Assembly (NCBI RefSeq): GCF_023094165.1
Contig: NZ_JALMDK010000023.1
Coordinates: 35,519-99,518, forward strand
Origin: Crossiella sp. S99.2
GTDB lineage: Bacteria > Actinomycetota > Actinomycetes > Mycobacteriales > Pseudonocardiaceae
Length of the DNA: 64,000 bases
Direction: 5' to 3'
How positions within the stretch are numbered: position 1 is the first letter of the stretch; every line of letters starts with the position of its first letter. Of this stretch, positions 7,440 to 16,900 are shown in pieces. Below the pieces are notes generated by a model. That model was not told the origin of the DNA. It saw only the letters and a program-made list of their open reading frames with translations, and ran no database searches. The translations under genes were made by a program, and so were the position numbers.

Positions 7440-10400
7440 TCATTCGCCCGCGGTGCGGGACAGTTCGGCCTCGACCTCATCGGCCGACATCGCCAGCACG
7501 GCCAGGTAGATCTCGGCGACCTGGGCCAGCCGGCCCGGGGTGGTCTCGCGCTCGGCCAGCTGGCCGGCCATCGCACCCACCGACAGGGTGGCGAAGAGCA
7601 GTTTCACCGAGACGGCCGTGGTGTCCAGCGCCTCGCGCAGCTTGCTGACGATGGTGGTGGCCAGCACGGAATCGCCGCCCCGCTGGAAGAAGTCGTCGTC
7701 CAGGCCGAACTGCGCGCCGCCGAGCACCTCCTGCCAGACACTCGCGACGACCTTCTCCAGCGCGGTGCGCGGCGGCACGAACGGCTTGCGGTCACCCTGA
7801 TCGGCCCACAGCTGCTGCACCGCACGGCGGTCGATCTTGCCGTTGGCGGTCAGCGGCAGCTCGGCCAGCACCACGATCCGCTCGGGCACCATGTGCGGTG
7901 GCAACGCCTGGCGGACCTGCTCGCGCAGTTCCTCGCCGGTGACGCCGGTGGCGGCCACCGCGGCGACCAGGGCCGCGCCGGGCGCCCTGGTCACGCCCGC
8001 GATGGCGCGGCCGACGCCGTCCAGGGCGCCAAGCGCGGATTCGACCTCGCCGAGTTCGATCCGGAAACCACGCAGCTTCACCTGGTGATCGCGGCGGCCC
8101 AAAAACTCCAGGGTGCCGTCCGGCCAGTAGCGGCCGAGGTCGCCGGTGCGGTACCAGTTCTGTCCATTGTGGACAACGAACCGGTCGGCGGTGCGTTCCG
8201 GATCGCCGCGGTAGCCCAGGGCCACGCCGTCGCCGCCGATCCAGAGTTCGCCTGCCACCCAGTCCGGGCAGTCCCGGCCGCGGGCGTCGACCACCCGGCA
8301 GCGCACGTTGGTCAGCGGGGTGCCGTAGGGCACCGAGATCCAGTGCGCCGGCACCTCGCCGGTGACCTCGCACACGGTGGAGTGGATGGCGGTCTCGGTG
8401 GTGCCGCCCAGGCCGACGAAGCGGGCGGCGGGGGCCTGGGCGCGCAGGCGGCCGGGCAGGTCGACGGTGACCCAGTCGCCGCCGAGCAGCACCAGGCGCA
8501 GGGTGTCGCCCAGGTTGCCCGCGGTGAGCAGCATGTCCAGCAGTGGCGGCACGCAGTTGACGATGGTCACCCCGCGCTCGCGGACCAGGGTGGCCCAGTC
8601 CGCGGCCTCGCGCCGTTCGTTCTCGCCGACCAGGACGATCGCGCCGCCGGCCGAGAGCGGGCCGAAGATGTCGAAGACGGAGAGGTCGAAGTCGAGTGCG
8701 GACACGCCCAGGGTGCGGTCGGCGGGGCCGATCTGGTAGCGGGCGTTGAGGTCGTCGATGGTGTTCATCGCGGCCCGGTGCGGCACTTCGACGCCCTTGG
8801 GCTCGCCGGTGGAGCCGGAGGTGAACAGCACGTAGGCGGGGATTTCCGGCTCGCCCAGCACGGGTTCGACGGGTTCGGCGCGCAGGGCTTCGGCGAGCCG
8901 GTCGGCGTCGAGGACGAGGCGCACCCCGGCCCTGGCGTGGATGCGTTCCCGCCGGGCGGCCGGTTGTTCCACGCTGACCGGCACGTAGGTGGCCCCGGCG
9001 GCGAGCACGCCGAGCACGGCGACGAGCTGGTCCGGGCCCTTGGGCAGGGTGACCGCGACGGCCTCGCCGGCTTCGACGCCGCGGGTGCGCAGCGCGCCGG
9101 CGACCCGGCGGGCCCGGTCGGCGAGTTCGCGGTAGCTGAGTTCGCCGTCGGCGCCCCAGAGCACGGCTGGCGCGTCCGGGGTTTCCTTGGCCTGGTTGAA
9201 GAATCCTTCGTGCAGGCGGCGACCGGAGCGCGGCGCGGCGGTGTCGTTGGCGGTGTCGCGGGTGGTGAGCTGGGCGGTGGGCAGCAGCGCGGGCACCGGC
9301 TGCTGCCAGTCCGAGTCGGCCGAGCCGAGCCAGTGCACCAGGGTGCGGTATGCCTCGAACATGGCGTCCATCAGCCCGGCGGGGAAGGCGGTCTCGCGGA
9401 TGTCCCAGTTGACCAGCAGCCCGCCGTTGACCTCGGTGACCTGGGCGTCCAGGAGCACCTGCGGGCCCTGGGAGATGATCCACACCGGTTCGCCGAAGCT
9501 GCCCTTGACCTTGTCGTCGAACAGTTCGCCGAGGTTGAGCGCGCTGGTGTAGACGACCGGGGCCAGGATCTGTTCGCCGTTGGCGCGGGAGAGGTCGCGC
9601 AGCACTTCGACGCCGGAGTAGTCGGCGTAGGCGGCGTCGGTGTGCATGCGGGCCTGCAGCCTGCGCGCGTCCTCCAGGAAGGAGCGCGGTTCGGACAGGT
9701 CCACGTCCAGCAGCACCGAGCTGGTGAAGTCGCCAACCAGTTTGCCGACGTCGGCGTGGGTGTTCTCGCGGTCGAACAGCGGCAGGTTGAGCAGGAACCG
9801 GGGTTGTCCGCTCCAGGCGGCGAGCACCTCGGCGAACACGGTGGCCAGGGCCATGGCCGGGGTGATCCGGTGCTGGTGCGCGCGTTCGATCAGCCGCTGC
9901 TTGTCCTCGGGCGCGAGCCACAGGTGCTTGCGCACGGTGTGCAGGCTGTCGCCGCGGTCGGCTTCGGGCACCAGCGGCAGGTCGGGCGCGGCGGGCAGTT
10001 CGGGCAGCCTGCTCTGCCACCAGCTGCGCGCGCGTTCCCATGCCTCGCGGCGCAGCGGGGCACGCTCGGCGAGGTACTGCGGGTAGCTGTAGTCGATGGG
10101 GGCGAGGGTGTCGCCCTGGTAGAGCGCGGCGAGGTCGGCGAGCAGCACCCGGAAGCTGAGCGCGTCGGCGGCGACCATGTCCACGTCCACGTGCAGCCTG
10201 CTCCGCCCGCCGGGCAGCCGGGTGAGCTGGAGCGCGAAGACCTGGCCGCCCTCGATGTCCAGGATCTGGTGCGACCACTGCTCGCGCAGTTCGGCGAGGC
10301 GGGCCTCGGCGTCGGCGTGTTCGCGCAGGTCCTCGACGGTGAGCGCGTCGTAGCTGGGCTGGTCCTGGATACGCTGGCGGCCGTCGTCGGTGAGCCGGGC

Positions 10401-10862
10401 CCGCAACATGCCGTGCCGGGCGACCAAGGCGCGCACCGCGGGCGCGAAGCGGTCCGGGTCGACCTCGCCACCGTCGAACTCGACGTAGAGGTGCGCGGCC
10501 ACCGCACCGAGCGCCTGCCCGTCCCCGCGACCGACCCAGTAGGCGTGCTGCATGAGGGCCAGCGGGAACTCGGCGGCGCTGTCGAAGCGCTCGACCGGCG
10601 CGGCGGGCGCCACCGGGGCGGGCGCGGGAGCGAGGCGTCCGCTGAGCAGTTCGAACCATTCGCCGAGGCTGGGCCGCTCGGCCAGTTCGGCGAAGGTCAC
10701 CTCAATGCCGCGCTTGCGCCACTGCCCGGCCAGCCGCATCAGCCGGATCGAGTCCAGCCCCAGCTCGATGAGGTTGTCCGCGTCCAGGAGTTCCTCCGGC
10801 GTGCGGTCCACCAGTTGTGCCACTTCACGGCGCAGGTCATCGGCGGTCGGGCTGCTCGACAC
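7440..10862 (-). CDS. NRPS1: ArCP-Cy-A-PCP, aryl-capped heterocycle module
   Basis: 1140 residues. Order: aryl carrier protein (about 5-80, phosphopantetheine Ser in LGLDSIRLM), cyclisation domain (about 90-520; DMVAADALS fits the Cy signature DxxxxDxxS that replaces HHxxxDG), adenylation domain (about 540-1020; TSGSTGEPKG, NWYRTGDLGR, NGKIDRR), and PCP (RGGDSVLA, about 1060). This is the PchE/MbtB/HMWP2 layout that joins salicylate to Cys, Ser or Thr and closes a thiazoline or oxazoline. The specificity code read by eye is D-L-F-N-L-G-L-I-H. It agrees at six to seven positions with the Cys codes (DLYNLSLIWK or DLFNLSLIWK), but Gly301 and His331 resemble Thr codes. GTG at 10862 is preferred for its GGGAG ribosome site; the ATG at 10901 nearly touches an IdeR box. 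Confidence 0.93.
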   Translation of the reverse strand: MSSSPTADDLRREVAQLVDRTPEELLDADNLIELGLDSIRLMRLAGQWRKRGIEVTFAELAERPSLGEWFELLSGRLAPAPAPVAPAAPVERFDSAAEFPLALMQHAYWVGRGDGQALGAVAAHLYVEFDGGEVDPDRFAPAVRALVARHGMLRARLTDDGRQRIQDQPSYDALTVEDLREHADAEARLAELREQWSHQILDIEGGQVFALQLTRLPGGRSRLHVDVDMVAADALSFRVLLADLAALYQGDTLAPIDYSYPQYLAERAPLRREAWERARSWWQSRLPELPAAPDLPLVPEADRGDSLHTVRKHLWLAPEDKQRLIERAHQHRITPAMALATVFAEVLAAWSGQPRFLLNLPLFDRENTHADVGKLVGDFTSSVLLDVDLSEPRSFLEDARRLQARMHTDAAYADYSGVEVLRDLSRANGEQILAPVVYTSALNLGELFDDKVKGSFGEPVWIISQGPQVLLDAQVTEVNGGLLVNWDIRETAFPAGLMDAMFEAYRTLVHWLGSADSDWQQPVPALLPTAQLTTRDTANDTAAPRSGRRLHEGFFNQAKETPDAPAVLWGADGELSYRELADRARRVAGALRTRGVEAGEAVAVTLPKGPDQLVAVLGVLAAGATYVPVSVEQPAARRERIHARAGVRLVLDADRLAEALRAEPVEPVLGEPEIPAYVLFTSGSTGEPKGVEVPHRAAMNTIDDLNARYQIGPADRTLGVSALDFDLSVFDIFGPLSAGGAIVLVGENERREAADWATLVRERGVTIVNCVPPLLDMLLTAGNLGDTLRLVLLGGDWVTVDLPGRLRAQAPAARFVGLGGTTETAIHSTVCEVTGEVPAHWISVPYGTPLTNVRCRVVDARGRDCPDWVAGELWIGGDGVALGYRGDPERTADRFVVHNGQNWYRTGDLGRYWPDGTLEFLGRRDHQVKLRGFRIELGEVESALGALDGVGRAIAGVTRAPGAALVAAVAATGVTGEELREQVRQALPPHMVPERIVVLAELPLTANGKIDRRAVQQLWADQGDRKPFVPPRTALEKVVASVWQEVLGGAQFGLDDDFFQRGGDSVLATTIVSKLREALDTTAVSVKLLFATLSVGAMAGQLAERETTPGRLAQVAEIYLAVLAMSADEVEAELSRTAGE

Positions 10863-10912
10863 GGGCTTGTGCTCCCTTGTGATCCAGGCTGCATGGCACA
10901 CTGGCCTCTTGC

Positions 10913-10931
10913 AAAAGTGAGGCTAACCTAA
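10913..10931. promoter_or_regulatory. IdeR/DtxR-like iron box between divergent NRPS operons
   Basis: On the minus strand it begins TTAGGTTAGCCT, a perfect 12-base match to the first 12 positions of the consensus and 15 of 19 overall. It lies between NRPS1 (minus) and NRPS2 (plus) and could control both transcripts. Confidence 0.8.
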
Positions 10932-10982
10932 GCAAGGTTTACCTCATAGCCCCTGCTCCGCGCTCTCCGAGGACAACGACTG

Positions 10983-13900
10983 ATGACGAACGAACCGGGC
11001 GCGCGGGACGACGCCGCCGCAGCCAAGCGGCGCGCTCTGATGCGCCAGCTCATGGCCAAAGCGGGCATCGCCGAGGACGTCGCGCCCGACCGGATCAAGC
11101 CCCGGGATCGTTCGGCGCGCACGCCATTGTCCTTTGCCCAGCAGAGCATGTGGGTGCACCAGCAGAGCCGGCCGGACAGCGCCGCGTACAACGTCGCCAT
11201 GCTCATCCGGCTCTCCGGCGAACTGGACGAGGCGGCGCTGGGGCGGGCGCTGGGCGAGCTGGTCCGGAACCAGGAGATCCTGCGCACCCGCTACCTCGCC
11301 GAGGCCGACGGATCGGCGCATCAGGTCGTCGCCGAGGAGAGCAGTTTCACACTGTCCGCGCACGAGCTGACCGGTTCGGCGGACCTGGAGGCGGCCGCGG
11401 ACGCGGCGGCGGCCGAGTTCGCCGCGGCGCCCTTCGACCTGAGCGCTGAGGACTCGCTGCGCGCGGTGCTGCTCCGGCTGGGCGCGCGGGAGCACGCGCT
11501 GGTGCTGGTGGTGCACCACATCGCCTGCGACGGGCTGACCTGGCACGGTCTCTTCGGCGAGCTGGCCGCCCGCTACCGCGCGGCCCAGGTGCCCGCCCCG
11601 GCGGTGCAGTACGCCGACTTCGCCGCCTGGCAGCGCACCACCTGGCAGGCCCCCGAGGCGGATCTGACGTTCTGGCGCGAGCGGCTCACCCCGACCCCTG
11701 AGCCGCTGGACCTGCCCACCGACCACCCGCGCCCTGCCCAGCAGGCCGAAGCGGGTCACCTGATCGTCCGCCGGTTCGATTCCGCGCTGCCGCAACGACT
11801 TCGCGAGTTCGCCGCCCGGGAGAACGTGACCCCGTTCATGGTGCTGCTGGCCGCGACCAGCGCGCTGCTGCACCGCTACACCGGCGCCACCGACCTCGCG
11901 CTCGGCACCGTGGCCACCAGCCGCGAGCAGGCTGAGCTGGCACACCTGGTCGGCAACTTCGGCAACACCCTGGTGCTGCGCACCGATCTGGCCGGCGAAC
12001 CGGACTTCCGCGAGCTGCTGGACCGGGTGCGCACCGGCACCCGCGAGGCTTTCGCGCACCAGTCGCTGCCCTTCGACAGCCTGCTGGACGCGGTGCGCCC
12101 GCGCCGGGCACCCGGCCACGCCCCGCTGTTCGACGTGGTGCTGGCCTTCATCGCCGGGGAGATCCTGACCCTGGACCTGCCCGGCGTGCGGGCGAGCTGG
12201 CGGCACGTGGACAACGGCACCACCCAGACCGACCTTGGCCTGCAGGCCATCCTCACCGAGGACACCCTGCTGTTCGAGGCCACCTACCGCACCGAGTTGT
12301 TCACCGCCGACCGGATCACCCGCCTGCTCGGCCACCTGGAACACCTGCTGACCGCCGCACTGTCCACTCCGGACACTCCGATCAGCCGTCTCGACCTGCT
12401 CGGGCCCGAGGAGCGGACCGCGCTGGTCGAGGGCTTCAACAACACCGCGGCCGGGGCGGACTGGCGTTCGGTGGCCGAACAGTTCCTCGACCAGGCTGAG
12501 CGGACCCCGGAGGCCACCGCGCTGGTCTTCGGCGCGGACCGGCTCAGCTACCGGCAACTGGCCGAGCGCGCGGAGCGACTCGCCGCGCGGCTGGCGGCTC
12601 GCGGCGCGGGCCCGGAACGCACGATCGCGCTCGCGCTGCCCCGCTCGGCCGAGCTGGTGGTGGCGTTGCTGGCGATCGTCCGCTCCGGCGCGGCCTACCT
12701 GCCGATCGACCTGGCCTACCCGGCCGAGCGGATCACGCTCATGCTCACCGACGCGGCCCCGCACCTGGTGCTGTGCGAACCCGGGTTCGCCGCGACCGCG
12801 GGACTGCCGCCGGAGCAGGTGTTCTCCTTGGCGGACAACGGTTCCAGCGAACCACCCCGCCGCCCCTCGGCCGAGCACCCGGCGTACGTGATCTTCACCT
12901 CCGGCTCCACCGGCCGCCCCAAGGCCGTGCAGGGCACCCAGCTCGCGCTGGCCAACCGGCTGGCCTGGGGCCGGGCGCTGACCCAGGACCGGGTCCGGGT
13001 GGCCAAGAGCCCGCTCAGCTTCATCGACGGCTCCACCGAACTGCTCGGCGCGCTGGTCGCCGGGGCCACCGTGGTGCTGGCCGACGCGGCCACCGCCGCC
13101 GATCCGGCCCGGCTGGTCCAGCTCGTCGACGAGCAGCGGATCGAGCTGGTCACCGTGGTGCCGAGCCTGCTCGCCACCCTGCTCGACATCGCCCCGCCCG
13201 GCGCGCTGGACTCGGTGCGCACCTGGATCACCAGCGGCGAGGCCCTGCCCGCCGCGCTGGCCGACGCGGTCGCCGCCCGCTGGCCCCAGGCCAGGGTGGT
13301 CAACCTGTACGGCTGCTCCGAGGCCGCGGGCGACAGCCTCGCCCAGACCCACCGGCCGGGTGCGACCGGTCCGGTGCCGATCGGCACCCCGGTGGCCAAC
13401 ACCCAGGCCTACGTGCTCGACCACGGTTTCCAGCCCAGTCCGCTCGGCGTGCCCGGCGAGCTGTACCTGGCGGGCCACGGCCTGGCCCGCGGCTACCTGG
13501 GCGCACCGGCCCGCACCGCGGAACGCTTCCTGCCCAACCCCTTCGGCCCACCCGGCAGCCGCCTGTACCGCACCGGCGACCTGGTGCGCCGCCGCGCGGA
13601 CGGGGTGCTGGAGTTCCTCGGCCGCGCCGACCAGCAGATCAAGATCCGCGGTTTCCGGGTGGAACCAGGTGAGATCGAGGCGGTCCTGCGCGTGGAGTCC
13701 ACTGTGGACGACGCGGTGGTGGTGGCCCGCGAGATCGGCGGCGAGACCCGCCTGGTCGGCTACGTGGTCGGCTCCACCGAGGGCCTGCGCGACCGACTCG
13801 CGGATCACCTGCCGAGCCACCTGGTACCGGCGGTTCTGGTCGAACTGCCCGCGATCCCGTTGTCCCCCAGCGGAAAACTCGACCGCGCCGCGCTGCCCGC

Positions 13901-16900
13901 GCCCGAGGCCGCCAGTGCGGGCGGCGAAGCCCGCGACGACCGGGAACGGCTGCTGTGCGGGCTGTTCGCCGAACTGCTCGGGGTGCCCGCGGTGGGCATC
14001 GAGGACGATTTCTTCGCCCTGGGCGGGCATTCGCTGCTGGCCACTCGCCTGGTGAGCCGGGTCAGGGCCGAGCTGGGCGCCGAACTGACGCTCAAGCAGG
14101 TGTTCGAGGCCCGATCCGTCCGCTCGCTCGCCGCCCTGGTGGCGACGACCGGCTCCGGCAGGCCCGCGGTACGCGAGATCGCCCGCACCGAACCCGTGCC
14201 GGCCTCGTTCGCGGCGCTGGGCATGTGGTTCGAGGAGCGGTTGCACGGTCCCTCGGCCACCTACACCATCTCCCGGGGAATCCGACTGCGCGGCCCGGTG
14301 GACCTGGACGCGCTCACCGGCTCGCTGACCGACCTGCTACGCAGGCACGAGACCCTGCGCACCCTCCTGGTGGAGGGCCCGGAGGGCCTGCCCCAGCAAC
14401 GGATCCTGCCCGCCGAGGAGGCGCTCGCCCACTGGCGGCCAACCCAGGTCGACGCCCGCGACTGGCCGGAGGCCGAACTGCGGTCCCAGCTCGAGCAGGA
14501 CGCCGCGCGGCCGTTCCTGGTGGCGACCGAACTGCCGGTGCGGGCCACTCTCTTCCGGACCGCGGCCGAGGAGGTGGTGCTGCTCGTGCTGCTGCACCAC
14601 ACCGCGGCCGACGACTGGTCGTTCGGGCCGCTGTTCGCCGAGCTGGCCCACGGCTACCAGGCCCGCACCACGGGTTCGCGCCCGGACCTGCCGCCGCTGC
14701 CGGTGCAGTACGCGGACTACACCGGCTGGCACCGGGCCGTGCTGGGCGACCGCACGGAACCCGGCACGCCGGCCGCGGCTCAGCTCGACTACTGGGAACG
14801 GCAGCTCGCCGGATCGCCCGCGGAGCTGACCCTGCCCACCTCCCGCCCGCGCCCCGCGGTGGCCAGCCACCGTGGCAACCTGCTGGACTTCCGCCTCCCA
14901 CACGAAATGCTGCTCGCGGCCAGGGAGCTGGCCGGGCGCACCGGCGGCAGCGTGTTCATGGTGCTGCACGCGGCGGTGGCCGCCCTGCTGCACAAGCTCG
15001 GCGCGGGCACGGACATCCCGCTCGGCGTACCGATCGCCGGCCGGACCGACCCCGACCTGCACGGGTTGATCGGCATGTTCGCCAACACCCTGGTGCTGCG
15101 GACCGATCTGGGCGGCGATCCCAGCTTCACCGAGTTGCTGGCCAGGGTGCGGGAGACCGACCTGGCCGCCTACGAGCACGCCGACGTGCCCTTCGACTGG
15201 GTGGTCGAACGGCTGCGCCCGGAACGTTCCCTGGCCCGTTCGCCGCTGTTCCAGGTGATGCTGGTGCCCCGCCAGGACGGCGGCGACCCGCTCCGGCTGC
15301 CCGGTGTCGCCGCGGAGCCATTCCTGCCGGCCACCGGCTCGGTCAAGTTCGACATGAGCGTGCATCTGGGCGAGACCGAGCAGGACGGCGTGCACGGCAC
15401 CATCGTGTACAGCACCGACCTGTTCGACCACGAGCTGGTGACCGAGCTGGCCGAACGGCTGCGACTCCTGCTCCGCCAGGTGCTCGCCGGCCCGGATCAG
15501 CGTCTGTCCACTGTGGACATCCTGCTGCCCGCGGAGCGAGCAGGCCTGGACCAGGGGTGGAACGACACCGCGCGAGAGATCCCGGCGGGGACGCTGGTGG
15601 ACCGCCTGGAGGCACAGGCAGGCCGCTCCCCCGAGGCCACCGCGGTGCTGTTCGAGGACACCGAGGTCAGCTACCGGGCGCTGCACACCGAGGCCAACCG
15701 GCTGGCCCGGCTGCTGCGCACGCACGGCGCTGGGCCCGGTGCGGTGGTCGCGATCGAGTTGCCCCGTTCGGTCGAGTTGTTCACCGCACTGTTCGCGGTG
15801 CTCAAGACCGGTGCGGCCTACCTGGCCCTGGACCCCGGGCACCCACCGCGGCGCCGCCTCGACATGGCCGCGGCGGCCGACGTGGTCGCGGTGGTCGCGG
15901 CGGGCGAGTCCGCGGCGGCCTTCGCCGGGCATCCCGGCCTGGTCCGGCTCGACGATCCGGCGACCGCGACCAGGCTGGCCGCGTTGCCCGCCACCGCGCT
16001 CACCAACGCGGACCGGACCACCACGCTGACCCGCGACCACCCGGCCTACGTGATCCACACCTCCGGATCCACCGGCAGGCCGAAGGGGGTGGTGGTGCCG
16101 CACGGCGCGGTGGTGAACCTGCTCGCCTGGCTGCAGGACCACCACGGTCTGCGGGCCGAGGACCGCGTCCTGCACAAGACACCGGTCGGCTTCGACGTCT
16201 CGGGCTGGGAGTTCTTCTGGGCGCTGGCCGAGGGCGCCGCGGTGGTGGTGGCCCGGCCGGACGGTCACCGGGACCCGGAGTACCTGGCCCGGTTGATCAC
16301 GGCGCGCTCGGTCACCACCCTGCACTTCGTGCCGCCGATGCTGGAGGCATTCCTCGCCGAGCCCGCCGCGGCCGGCTGCACCTCGCTGCGCCGGGTGTTC
16401 TGCGGCGGCGAGGCACTGCCGGCGAGCCTGGCCCGGCGCGCCGGCGACCTGCTCGGCGCCGCGATCTACAACATGTACGGCCCGGCCGAGGCGACCATCG
16501 ACGTCACCTTCTGGCGTCATGACCGCGATTCCACCGAGCCGAAGGTCCCGATCGGCCTGCCGCTGTGGAACACCCGCTGCCATGTGCTGGACGACGCGCT
16601 GCGCCCGGTCCCCGTCGGCGTGCCGGGAGAGCTGTACCTGGCAGGCGCGGGACTGGCCCAGGGCTACCTGAACCGCCCGGCGGGCACGGCGGAACGGTTC
16701 ATCGCCGATCCGCACGGACCGGCGGGCAGCCGGTTGTACCGCACCGGCGACCTGGTCCGGCGGCGGGCGGACGGCGCGCTGGACTTCATCGGCCGCACCG
16801 ACCACCAGGTCAAGATCCGCGGCGTGCGGATCGAGCCGGGTGAGACCGCGGCGGTGCTGCGCGAGCAGCCCGGCGTGGCCGAGGCCGTCGTGACCGTGCA

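Noticed and set aside
4868..7648. A 926-codon plus-strand frame over the permease and ligase genes
   Set aside because: Antisense to well-supported genes; composition Gln/Ala/Gly/Arg-rich, no domain.
10935..10947. A second IdeR box in AGGTTTACCTCAT beside the 10913 box
   Set aside because: Only about 9 of 19 positions match, too weak to report as a site.
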